Assembly (NCBI RefSeq): GCF_003967535.1
Contig: NZ_BIFR01000001.1
Coordinates: 487,493 to 551,492 of the forward strand
Length of the DNA stretch: 64,000 bases
Direction: 5' to 3'
Source: Tengunoibacter tsumagoiensis
GTDB taxonomy: Bacteria; Chloroflexota; Ktedonobacteria; Ktedonobacterales; Ktedonobacteraceae
Below, piece by piece: positions 42,326 through 50,792 of this stretch. Made by a program: the position numbers and the translations under genes. Position 1 is the stretch's first letter, and each line of letters begins with the position of its first letter. The notes under the pieces are model-generated. The model was not told the DNA's origin. It ran no database searches and saw nothing but the letters and a program-made list of their open reading frames with translations.

Positions 42326-43339
42326 TTAATGATCCTGTCTGGTCTGCTCCTGAAGCAGCGTCACGGCATAGTTCTGAAAGAACTCGGGCCGCTTCTCTTT
42401 CAGGATCTGAAGGGGCTGAAGCAGACCTGGCAGCAGGCCATAACGTACTGCTTGTTGGATCGCAACTGCTGCATCGTTATCTCGACCGAGGGTTGCATAG
42501 GTCATGCCTAGCCAGAAATGAGCATCTTCACTATCTGATGCAAGTACAATAGCTTGCTCCAATAGTTGTTCAGCTTCAACAAAAGATTCGCGGAGCCAGC
42601 AGGCTACTCCACAACAGATCATTGCCAGCACGGTTGCTTTATCCTCAGCCGCTCGCTGTTCCAGGTGCTCAGCCATCTCGGGATCTTGTTTTCCCAGGCA
42701 GAGCTTGCACCATTCCATCATCCAGCTATGACTGATATCATCCGGATCAAGCAGCCAGCTCTCAACAAAATCTTGATAGGCGGCTTGCAGATTACCCAGG
42801 CCTATATAGGCACAGCCACGATTATGATAGGCATTTGCATACTCAGGGTCCAGCAGCAGCGTCTGATCAAAATCTTTGATGGCGGCTGCGTATTCCTGCA
42901 TATAAAAATGGGCCAGCGCACGATTATAGAAGGATTGTCGAATGCCAGGCTGAAGCTCAACAAAACGTTCGCTATCTTTTAAGGCCTTCTGATATTCCTT
43001 TAATTTTATATATACTGCCGCACGATTGTTATATGCCAAACCGTTCTGTGGGCTCAACATAATGGCACGATTACAATCATGCAAAGCATGCAGGTAATCT
43101 TCTTGTTGTAGATAGGCCCAACCACGCTGAAGATATATACGTGTATTACGCCGCGAGAAGGCTAGCAGGATGCTATAACCCAGAATATGCCAGCGGTAGT
43201 CTCTCGTATATTGGGCCACTATGGTTAGAAGAAGAGTAAAAGCTGGAATGAGCAACATAAACGTTGCGAAGAGTACTAATCCTGAAATTAATCCTATCAG
43301 TAGATAACCGTTGAAATTTTGAAGTTGACTGATACCCAT
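42326..43339 (-). CDS. TPR-repeat membrane protein, paralogue of the next gene
   Basis: 337 residues from ATG 43339, which follows GAGGGAGGTTGTAGT; the frame is open 37 codons further up but without a ribosome site. Two close membrane helices (about 12-60: YLLIGLISGLVLFATFMLL and FTLLLTIVAQY), then about six TPR units (AYNNRAAVYIKLKEYQKALKDSE; AYHNRGCAYIGLGNLQAAYQDF). A C-terminal part with EFFQNYAVTLLQEQ is similar to that of the paralogue (EFFQQFTLPLFA), showing that the pair arose by duplication. Function unknown. Confidence 0.82.
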   Translation of the reverse strand: MGISQLQNFNGYLLIGLISGLVLFATFMLLIPAFTLLLTIVAQYTRDYRWHILGYSILLAFSRRNTRIYLQRGWAYLQQEDYLHALHDCNRAIMLSPQNGLAYNNRAAVYIKLKEYQKALKDSERFVELQPGIRQSFYNRALAHFYMQEYAAAIKDFDQTLLLDPEYANAYHNRGCAYIGLGNLQAAYQDFVESWLLDPDDISHSWMMEWCKLCLGKQDPEMAEHLEQRAAEDKATVLAMICCGVACWLRESFVEAEQLLEQAIVLASDSEDAHFWLGMTYATLGRDNDAAVAIQQAVRYGLLPGLLQPLQILKEKRPEFFQNYAVTLLQEQTRQDH

Positions 43340-43788
43340 ACTACAACCTCCCTCATGCCATCCAGAACACTCATTACGCCAGGCACTCCTTATTAAATAT
43401 GACGCATATAACACGATTTTATACCTATTATTTGCACTTGAATAGCACATTTATACTCTTGTGCAATTCATTGTCTAAATATATGATTTTTTGCCTTAAA
43501 ATAAGACAGCTATAGTATTTTTAATCTATGTCTATTACGCAAAAAATATCCCTTTTATTTAATGAAGCTCATGTAAAATGGCCGAATATAGATTTTATTT
43601 AGATATTTATTTTTGTTATACATATTTTAGCGTACACTTTATAAAGGAGAGAAAAATTATCTTCTCTATTCCTCTTCCCTTCTTTTACGAATTTTTGAAT
43701 CAGATACCCTTCTGATTCCTATTATTAAGAAGTCCTTCATTTCCTTATCTTAAGGAAATAGTATTCTCTTCACCAGGAGAATGGTCAT
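43340..43788. other. AT-rich divergent promoter region
   Basis: 449 bases between the divergent TPR and adhesin genes, very AT-rich (43440-43740). Several -10-like sequences are present, for example TATAAA at 43641, but no pair clear enough to call. A CAGGAG ribosome site precedes the adhesin start. No gene seen. Confidence 0.5.
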
Positions 43789-45810
43789 ATGAAAAAATTT
43801 CCCAGACTACAAAGAAGTCTGACACTAACGGGTGTAGCGCTATCTTTACTGTTGTTTCTTCTTCTTTTCTCTTTAGCTCCTTATTTACAGGTATATGCAC
43901 ATCCCGCTGCAACTCAACCCTCTCTTGGCACCGCTGCCAATTTCGCTGTGCTTGGTGGAAGTACCGTTACCAATACAGGCCCAACGGTGGTAACTGGCGA
44001 TCTGGGAGTAAGTCCAGGGAGTGCGGTCACAGGTTTTCCTCCAGGCCTCGTGAATGGGACGATCCATGTTGCTGATGCGGTTGCATCGCAAGCACACAAC
44101 GATGCAGCGGCGGCGTATGTGAATGCTGCTGGACAATCCTGCGATGTAAATCTGACGGGCCAGGATCTCGGCGGCAAAACCCTCACGTCAGGCGTCTATT
44201 GTTTCACTTCTTCTGCTCAATTAACTGGACAACTCACTCTCGATGGTCAGGGAAATCCTGGGAGTGTTTTTATTTTCCAGATAGGCAGCACTCTCACGAC
44301 GGCGAGCAATGCCAGTGTATTGTTAATCAATGGCGCTCAATCTTGCAATGTCTTCTGGCAGGTTGGCAGTTCTGCAACGATAGGTACAGCCACGCAGTTT
44401 GCAGGGAACATTCTAGCTCTTGCTTCTATCACCTTCACGACTGGTGCTACCTCTAATGGTAGCCTCTATGCCCTCAATGGTGCCGTAACATTAGATACAA
44501 ACACAATTACCCGCGCTCCCTGCACATTAACTCCCACTGTTACTCCTACGGTCACTCCTACCGTTACTCCTACTGTCACACCTACTGTTACGCCTACTGT
44601 CACCCCGACCATTACCCCAACGGTCACACCTACTGTTACTCCGACCGTTACTCCGACCGTTACCCCAACGGTCACTCCTACTGTTACCCCAACGGTCACT
44701 CCTACTGTTACTCCGACCGTTACTCCGACTGTCACTCCTACTGTTACTCCGACGGTCACTCCTACCGCTACCCCGACGGTCACTCCTACCACCACTCCTA
44801 CCGCTACCCCGACGGTCACTCCTACCACCACTCCTACTGTTACCCCAACCGTTACTCCGACGCTTACACCAACTGTTACGCCTACGGTTACACCAACCGT
44901 TACCCCAACGGTTACTCCTACTGTTACTCCTACCGTTACACCAACCATTACTCCAACTCTCACACCAACAGTCACCCCAACAGTTACTCCTACTGTTACT
45001 CCAACTGTCACCCCAACAGTTACTCCTACTGTTACTCCAACTGTCACCCCAACCGTCACTCCAACTATCACTCCGACAACCACTCCAACGGTCACCCCGA
45101 CGACCACACCAACAGTTACTCCTACCCCTACTGAAAATACTCCTGAGCTTTCAATTACGAAAACGAATCTGGGCGGAAGTCATTTCTATGTTGGGGATAA
45201 AGTTACGTATGTGATTACGGTCGCCAATTCCCCCACACATTCTACTGTCTCAACAACAATTACGGTCTCGGATGTAATTCCTGTAGGTCTCTATAACATT
45301 ACCGTAAATGCCCCTGACTGGCAGGTATCGTTGAGTAGTAACTATAGCCCGGCTTTGATTACGGCTGTCTACATAGGAAATTATCCCGTTGCGTTAGGAG
45401 AGATCCTACCTCCTATTACTATTACCGGGACTTTAAACAAAAATGCTGTTCCTTATCTCACAGATACAGCAAAAGTTGATACGCTCAACATTGTTACGTC
45501 GCCTGATACTACAGCATCTGATACCGTTTTCGTTGCAGAACAACAAAATTTCCCTCACTGTACGAGCAACAATCACCAGAGTAATAATTGCAATGAGAAC
45601 GGTAATGGCAATGGCAATAGCAACAATGGCAACGGTAACAACAGTCATGATAATAACGGCAATAGCAATGAAAACGGCAACAACAATAATGACAACAACG
45701 GCAATGGCAACAACAATAATGACAACAACGGAAACAACAATGGGAACAACTATCATAGAAATGGTGTTCCGGGGTTGCCATTTACTGGGAGTGATCCAAC
45801 CATCCACTAA
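43789..45810 (+). CDS. Ice-binding-like (DUF3494) surface adhesin with Thr-Pro repeats and LPFTG end
   Basis: 673 residues. Signal peptide (about 1-37: KKFPRLQRSL, then LSLLLFLLLFSLAPYLQVYA). Residues about 45-243 are a DUF3494 beta-helix domain (LGTAANFAVLGGSTVTNTG, VTGDLGVSPGSAVTGFPPG, GNPGSVFIFQIGSTLTTA). Residues about 246-448 are TPTV repeats, a rigid stalk. A DUF11-type beta domain follows (LSITKTNLGGSHFYVGDKVTY), then an Asn/Gly-rich stretch and the end LPFTGSDPTIH. An LPxTG-type sorting motif is present but the usual hydrophobic helix and basic tail are missing. The protein is probably secreted and may bind ice or another surface. Start ATG has CAGGAGAATGGTCAT. Confidence 0.9.
   Translation: MKKFPRLQRSLTLTGVALSLLLFLLLFSLAPYLQVYAHPAATQPSLGTAANFAVLGGSTVTNTGPTVVTGDLGVSPGSAVTGFPPGLVNGTIHVADAVASQAHNDAAAAYVNAAGQSCDVNLTGQDLGGKTLTSGVYCFTSSAQLTGQLTLDGQGNPGSVFIFQIGSTLTTASNASVLLINGAQSCNVFWQVGSSATIGTATQFAGNILALASITFTTGATSNGSLYALNGAVTLDTNTITRAPCTLTPTVTPTVTPTVTPTVTPTVTPTVTPTITPTVTPTVTPTVTPTVTPTVTPTVTPTVTPTVTPTVTPTVTPTVTPTVTPTATPTVTPTTTPTATPTVTPTTTPTVTPTVTPTLTPTVTPTVTPTVTPTVTPTVTPTVTPTITPTLTPTVTPTVTPTVTPTVTPTVTPTVTPTVTPTVTPTITPTTTPTVTPTTTPTVTPTPTENTPELSITKTNLGGSHFYVGDKVTYVITVANSPTHSTVSTTITVSDVIPVGLYNITVNAPDWQVSLSSNYSPALITAVYIGNYPVALGEILPPITITGTLNKNAVPYLTDTAKVDTLNIVTSPDTTASDTVFVAEQQNFPHCTSNNHQSNNCNENGNGNGNSNNGNGNNSHDNNGNSNENGNNNNDNNGNGNNNNDNNGNNNGNNYHRNGVPGLPFTGSDPTIH
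44527..45130 (+). repeat. Coding 12-bp minisatellite (Thr-Pro-Thr-Val)
   Basis: About 50 units of 12 bases with consensus ACTCCTACTGTT/ACCCCAACGGTC, encoding TPTV with occasional TPTT, TPTA, TPTL and TPTI. Higher-order repeats of 24 to 60 bases show repeated local duplication. Length is likely to vary between strains and to be prone to assembly error. Confidence 0.92.
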
Positions 45811-45865
45811 CAGTATTCTGCTGTGACTGTATGCTGTTTGCTACACATCCGGATTTGCAACTCTT

Positions 45866-45914
45866 CAAAGAAAAGGCTCCCTGGCAATCTGGCAGGGAGC
45901 CTTTTCTTTGAAGG
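45866..45914. terminator. Very strong bidirectional terminator
   Basis: 18-bp perfect stem CAAAGAAAAGGCTCCCTG / CAGGGAGCCTTTTCTTTG with a nine-base loop, T-rich on both sides. Ends the adhesin gene. Confidence 0.92.
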
Positions 45915-46085
45915 TCAGTGATATGTTTGGGTGGCAGATCAGTCTCAATCTAAGCCTTTTCCCTGTGCGGGATACCCTTTGCCTGTGGTAATGAGGCCGT
46001 GCAAACTTTCGGCGATTAAAGAGCTCCATGCGCCTGAACAGTTGTTGTAACATGCGAAGGTAGGCCAGCATGTGTGAAGAGAAGT

Positions 46086-46545
46086 TCAGCGTCGGGTATC
46101 TTTGCCACGAATGAGCGAGGTGAAGACTCCGATAGCCGCAATTCCTGCACAGACCAGGAAGGTTACACGAAAGCTACTCACAAATGTCTGCTGGAGAGCG
46201 AGTGTCTGGTCTGGACTCGCATGTCCGCTTGCTAACATAGCACCAGCCGCAGCTCCTCCCAGGCCCGCGAAGATGGCTCCGGCTAACGCAATACTCAGAC
46301 TCTGCCCAAACACACGGCCCGTCGCCAGAAATCCCGAGGCGCTTCCCTGCAAGTCGCGGGGAGCTGACCCCAGCAGCGCACTATTATTCGGCGATTGGAA
46401 GAGCGACTGACCAATACCAATCAGAATCAGACGCCAGACAATATCAAAGATTGAGCTATGTTCATTGAGCTGGCTGATGAAGATCAGACCAAGACAGGCA
46501 ATAGCCAGGCCACCAGATGCCAGCAACCCATCAATGGCGTGATCA
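46086..46545 (-). pseudogene. C-terminal fragment of an MFS (EmrB/QacA-type) transporter
   Basis: About 150 residues matching only the last four or so helices of a 14-helix drug exporter: LLASGGLAIACLGLIFI, RLILIGIGQSLFQSPNNSALLG, RDLQGSASGFLATGRVFGQSLSIALAGAIF and a final helix. The upstream two thirds are missing: the frame runs into an IS66 transposase remnant on the other strand at about 46550. So the gene was cut by an IS66 element or a rearrangement and is not functional. Confidence 0.82.
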
Positions 46546-46559
46546 GGGAGCGACACGGG

Positions 46560-46975
46560 TTCCCAGCCAGGAGCGTGACAGTTGGGTGGCACAGTATTTC
46601 GAGCTGCTGGCCACGGGTTTTGCAGCTCAGGCACCTCCCCCCGAAACGGAGAAAAGACCCAAGAAACAAGGACGACCCAAACAAAGCGCAGCCAAGAATT
46701 TGTTGGATGTGTTGCTTCTGCGTGGCGACGAGATCCTGGATTTTTTGGATGATTGTTCCTTGCCTTTCACCAACAATCAGGCGGAACGCGATTTGAGAAT
46801 GATCAAAGTTCAACAGAAAACCTCTGGCTGTTTTCGCAGCGAAGAAGGTGCTACCGCCTTTTGCACCATCTGCAGTTATTTGTCCACGATGCGCAAGCAA
46901 GGACGTTCCATGCTTGGCTCTTTAGCTGCTGTTTTTCAGGGATCCCCTTTTCCTATTGCATGGGCACCTGAGTAG
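46560..46975 (+). pseudogene. IS66-family transposase, C-terminal remnant
   Basis: About 138 residues matching the end of IS66 TnpC proteins: KRPKKQGRPKQSAAKNLLD, EILDFLDDCSLPFTNNQAERDLRM (with the catalytic Glu), KVQQKTSGCFRSEEGATAF and SYLSTMRKQG. The stop is at 46973-46975. No N-terminal part, no tnpA/tnpB and no right inverted repeat are seen, so this is a fossil. It lies at the left edge of an AT-rich region, as would be expected at the end of an acquired segment. Confidence 0.88.
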
Positions 46976-47178
46976 TTACTATCACTTTATATATATTAAA
47001 AGTATATGCGTATTTTTAATCCTATTAGATAAAGGATTCTTTTGCTTCCTAAGCGTTGCAACTCTTTCTTTGTTCTCAAAAAAAGCGTATAATTTTCCAT
47101 AAGTACAGCGTCAGTCTCGTATGTTTGCGAATTCACATGAGCCAAGCAAAATTTGATAAAAAAGGGATATTGAATACA

Positions 47179-48279
47179 ATGGACAAGTACTCTCTAACTC
47201 TACGCGAACTGAACCGTGCAACATTGGCGCGTCAACTTCTTCTTGAACGTGCGCCTCTTACAGCATCAGAAGCGCTCAAGAGGCTTGTCGGGCTTCAAGC
47301 TCAGCTTGCTAATCCACCATCAATCGGCTTATGGACGCGCTTAAAGTCATTCCAGCATGAAGACCTGAGCAACCTGATACAAGACAGGTTAGCCGTCCGT
47401 GCTACTACGATGCGCTCAACACTTCATCTTATGTGTTCTAGCAACTATATGATGCTACGCCCAGCTCTTCAACCAGCATTGACACATGCGCTGCACGCTT
47501 TCTTCCCTAAAGAGTCAAAAAGCATCGATGTCATACCGTTTGTTGAGGTAATACGTGAATATGTGCAGGAGCAGCCGCGGACATTTGTTGAGATACGTGC
47601 CAAGTTACTAGAGGTTTTTCCCAACACTGATCCCGCACTTATGGCCTATATTGTACGTACTCATCTGCCGCTGGTTCAGACTTTTCCAGGAGGTACTTGG
47701 AACTTTACAGGTAGCCCGACGCATGCTCTTGCCGAGTCTTGGATTGAAAAACCATTCGCTGGATCAGAAGAGAGCTTGCACTATCTTATTCTGTGCTATC
47801 TTGCTTCATTCGGTCCTGCCAGTATCAAGGATATCCAAATGTGGTCAGGGCTAAGTAAACTGAAAGGAGTTCTTGACGCCATGAGATCAGAGTTGTATAC
47901 CTACCGTGACGAGCAAGGTACTGAACTCTTTGATTTGCCAGATATACCCTTACCGACCACGAATGCTTCAGCCCCTCCGCGTTTTCTGCCGGAGTTTGAT
48001 AATCTACTACTAGCCTACGTCAACAGAAGTCGCATTATACCAGCGCCGTTCCACTCCTCTGTTTTTCTCACTGTTGGACGTGTGCGTGCCACATTCCTGG
48101 TTGATGGCTTCGTTGCTGGAACGTGGAAGGTCCAACGTGCGAAGGAAATAGCCAAGCTCATCGTGGAACCATTCGAATTGCTTTCTAAGTCAATTCGTTC
48201 CGAGCTGCTTATCGAAGGTGAGCGACTTATTCACTTCCTAGAAAATGATGCGAAATCCTTTGAGGTACAATTCGCCTGA
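47179..48279 (+). CDS. AlkZ-like winged-helix protein (HTH_42 family)
   Basis: 366 residues from ATG 47179; the frame is open to 47056 but the homology starts here. Family features: LTLRELNRATLARQLLLER start, LVGLQAQLANPPSIGLWTRL with the Q-x-Q motif, TTMRSTLHLM, FLPEFDNLLLAYVNRSRII and the end VRATFLVDGFVAGTWKV. In AlkZ and E. coli YcaQ this fold is a DNA glycosylase that unhooks crosslinks; QxQ is the AlkZ variant, where it protects the producer of a DNA-alkylating compound. Here it stands next to a biosynthetic-looking cluster, which would fit a self-resistance role, but the family also includes members of unknown function. No membrane segment. Confidence 0.75.
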   Translation: MDKYSLTLRELNRATLARQLLLERAPLTASEALKRLVGLQAQLANPPSIGLWTRLKSFQHEDLSNLIQDRLAVRATTMRSTLHLMCSSNYMMLRPALQPALTHALHAFFPKESKSIDVIPFVEVIREYVQEQPRTFVEIRAKLLEVFPNTDPALMAYIVRTHLPLVQTFPGGTWNFTGSPTHALAESWIEKPFAGSEESLHYLILCYLASFGPASIKDIQMWSGLSKLKGVLDAMRSELYTYRDEQGTELFDLPDIPLPTTNASAPPRFLPEFDNLLLAYVNRSRIIPAPFHSSVFLTVGRVRATFLVDGFVAGTWKVQRAKEIAKLIVEPFELLSKSIRSELLIEGERLIHFLENDAKSFEVQFA

Positions 48280-48587
48280 TGAAATGAGAATACTATGTAC
48301 AGCCAGTGTGGTTACTTGCTTAAGGAAAAAGCCAATTTACAAAAAATAAAAGAACGAATAGATGAGCTTGACTTGAGTTGCATCAAAATGATGGGGATTT
48401 AACTTGGATCGGCCAGACTACAGTTTCATTCTGCCTCTTCTCACTTCTACCGTTGATTGTAAATCATGTTCCACTTTAATTTACTCTCTGCTCCGTATCA
48501 ACCATCAAAACTTCTTATTAATTTTATAACGGTTAAATTTTTTAAGTATTATTTTACATAAATAAAATGTCATATAACGTAAATGTG
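48280..48587. other. AT-rich gap with a possible 35-residue open frame
   Basis: 308 bases between converging genes. ATG 48295 to TAA 48402 encodes 35 residues with two cysteines (MYSQCGYLLKEK ... DLSCIKMMGI) but has a weak ribosome site. It could be a small peptide or nothing. The rest is AT-rich without visible signals. Confidence 0.3.
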
Positions 48588-49505
48588 TCAATGAACTTGA
48601 ACACGAGTAGCTAATACGAACAAAAGTGAACCTCTCTTAATAGGATAATGATGATCAAATAGCCATCGATCTATTGCATTAGACTTTTGATAGTAGGCCT
48701 TTCGCAGTGGAAAATCTGGTTCAAGGTATAATGAACCCCAAAATTTAGTAGCCGTTGCAAACTCTATATGCAAGAGAGATGGCAAGTTACTGCGTAAGTC
48801 TGAGAGAGAGAAATGACGCTCGTATGGAGCAATCTCATATGAAGTCTCCGCGTACTGCTCTGTATTTATTTGGTGTTTTCGAGAACGGGTGAACCAATAG
48901 TTTAATCTCGCTAATCCGTTCTCGAGAGGAGTGAAAAACTTGAGAGCATACTCAGCATTCGGCTCCCGTATAACTAAACGCCCCCCTGGACGAAGTATAC
49001 GTGCAATTTCTCTAAGCACAAATGGCCAATCTGGTGTATGGTGAAGTACACCAGAACACACTACTCCGTCACATGAACCTGTATAAAGTGGAAGATGCCG
49101 TATATCTGCGTATAATGGAGCAAGAGCAAGTGATGGAATTTTATGTACAGTTTTCTGAAGCATGCTCATGGAATGATCCACTGCGATTACTTTATTACCT
49201 GCTTTAACAAGATATTCTGCTACACGTCCAGTTCCACAACCAATATCAACGATGACTCCAGAACCTAGCATCTGTGCGATCCGTGGAACGATCCAACCTT
49301 CTGCTAAAGCTGTTTTTTCTTCAACAAGGTAATTATCATAATTTTCTGCTTCTATATCATGGTAAGCAGCATCATTCATTGATGTGTCATCATACGCAAT
49401 GCTTACACAAAAAATATTATCCTCTACATACGCATCAGAAAAATCGAGAATATCTTTTAACCATGGGCGCCTTAAGTATTCCTGAGACTGTAATTCTTTT
49501 TCCAT
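48588..49505 (-). CDS. Class I SAM-dependent methyltransferase
   Basis: 305 residues. SAM-binding motif I VIVDIGCGTGRVAEYL (about residues 88-103), motif II acidic end in VIAVDHS, motif IV CDGVVCSGVLHHTPDW and motif VI LRPGGRLVIREP. This is the Methyltransf_11 type. An N-terminal arm of about 50 residues and a C-terminal cap (about 200-305) may hold the substrate. ATG 49505 follows AAAGGATTTTTTCTCT. It is the last gene of a four-gene minus-strand row (PhyH, FGE-like, MFS, methyltransferase), so it may modify the product of the YcaO cluster. Substrate unknown. Confidence 0.85.
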   Translation of the reverse strand: MEKELQSQEYLRRPWLKDILDFSDAYVEDNIFCVSIAYDDTSMNDAAYHDIEAENYDNYLVEEKTALAEGWIVPRIAQMLGSGVIVDIGCGTGRVAEYLVKAGNKVIAVDHSMSMLQKTVHKIPSLALAPLYADIRHLPLYTGSCDGVVCSGVLHHTPDWPFVLREIARILRPGGRLVIREPNAEYALKFFTPLENGLARLNYWFTRSRKHQINTEQYAETSYEIAPYERHFSLSDLRSNLPSLLHIEFATATKFWGSLYLEPDFPLRKAYYQKSNAIDRWLFDHHYPIKRGSLLFVLATRVQVH

Positions 49506-49543
49506 AGAGAAAAAATCCTTTTACTTATTAGTACGCGAAGAGA

Positions 49544-50776
49544 TCAACTTCGAAAATATTTTGGTAATCCAAAAACACACGCAATTCCCAGAGTTAATAG
49601 TCCAGAACCGATGAGTGCTGATCGAGCACCTATCGCAGGTACAATAATCCCAGCGACAATCGTTCCAAGTGGAGATGCTACGCTAGTCATGGAACTCCAA
49701 TAGCTACTTACACGTGCTAAAAGCTCAGGAGGAGATTCGCGCTGAATAATTGTCGCTATTATCGCAGTATATGGAGCATAAATGCAACCACCAATTCCCA
49801 TAGCAATAATTGCTACTAAAGACAAAGCAGTTGCCCCAATGAGCACCACTGCTATACCCCATAATCCTACGATAGTTGCAGCAATCATAAATGAGGCTAG
49901 AGATCGTTGTAATCCAGCAACAAACCCTCCAAGTAGTGCTCCTATACCAAAACTGGACCATAGAATGCCTAGAAGAACTGGTCCAGACATACCTATTTGT
50001 GCCCCTAGAAATCGGGAATACAGAGGTAGTGCAACGACGATAGGTCCGTACAAAATGTGAAAAAAGCACGTAAGCAAAAATAATCCAGTAATGATACGTA
50101 ATTGCAGGAGGCGCTTGAAAGGAATAGGAGGTAAAGAAGTAGAAGAAAAAGATGACTCTTTTATGCTAGTATCTACACTCGATAAAGTCCAAACAATCAC
50201 ACCAAAGATACCAAATGAAAGCGCATCCAGTGCAATAACATTAGCAGTACCAAAAACTACTATAAAAAGACCAGCGCAAGCTGGTCCTATAATAGAAGCT
50301 ATTTGTGTCGCCATACTCAATAAAGAATTGGCAGGAAAAAGGTCCACTTGAGGGATAAGACTTTTAAGTAAAACTCGTTCCCCAGCTGCACCGATAGGGC
50401 GTGTGATAGCTGCGAGAATAAGTAATATCATATATATTCCCAAGGAGAGCAATCCAATAGAATGTAAGAAGACAATAGCACTGAGGAAAATGAAGCGTGT
50501 TCCACAATCGATCAGAACAAGAGTACGGCAATCTAGCTTACCTAGCCATTTTCCAAGTAGCATGCCGCTGACAGCTCCTGGGACTAGATAGGCAGCGCTG
50601 GTCAGCGCAATTGCGATGCCTTGATATGTTGGTGCCAACTCTATGGCCAGCCAAACGATAGTAATTTGGCTCATAGCATCTCCAATTGCTGAGAGTGTTG
50701 CGCCTAGCCAGAAGCGTCGAAACACTTTAAGACCCAGGAGATTACAGTATGTTTTTGGTATTATATTTAGCATCAT
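49544..50776 (-). CDS. MFS transporter (MFS_3 type exporter)
   Basis: 410 residues, 12 predicted membrane helices. Start FRRFWLGATLSAIGDAMSQI and the loop motif A-like GKWLGKLDCRTLVLIDCGTR fit the MFS_3 branch with EntS and macrolide exporters. Two acidic/serine-rich residues stretches separate the halves around 200. It is 16 bp from the FGE-like gene, so they are co-transcribed. It most likely exports the product of the cluster, giving resistance as well. Low GC content matches its neighbours and differs from genes outside the island. Confidence 0.85.
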   Translation of the reverse strand: MMLNIIPKTYCNLLGLKVFRRFWLGATLSAIGDAMSQITIVWLAIELAPTYQGIAIALTSAAYLVPGAVSGMLLGKWLGKLDCRTLVLIDCGTRFIFLSAIVFLHSIGLLSLGIYMILLILAAITRPIGAAGERVLLKSLIPQVDLFPANSLLSMATQIASIIGPACAGLFIVVFGTANVIALDALSFGIFGVIVWTLSSVDTSIKESSFSSTSLPPIPFKRLLQLRIITGLFLLTCFFHILYGPIVVALPLYSRFLGAQIGMSGPVLLGILWSSFGIGALLGGFVAGLQRSLASFMIAATIVGLWGIAVVLIGATALSLVAIIAMGIGGCIYAPYTAIIATIIQRESPPELLARVSSYWSSMTSVASPLGTIVAGIIVPAIGARSALIGSGLLTLGIACVFGLPKYFRS

Positions 50777-50792
50777 TTTGATCTTTCATGGA

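Noticed and set aside
44466-45107. 213-codon minus-strand open frame made of Gly-Val-Thr-Val repeats
   Set aside because: It is the antisense of the TPTV-coding minisatellite and has no ribosome site; open only because of the 12-bp repeat.
45433-45826. Open frames of 90-127 codons on both strands over the end of the adhesin gene
   Set aside because: They arise from the low-complexity AAC/GGC repeat coding for Asn/Gly and have no ribosome site.
45865-46085. Possible small gene after the adhesin (68-codon minus-strand frame)
   Set aside because: It runs through the strong terminator hairpin and has no ribosome site.
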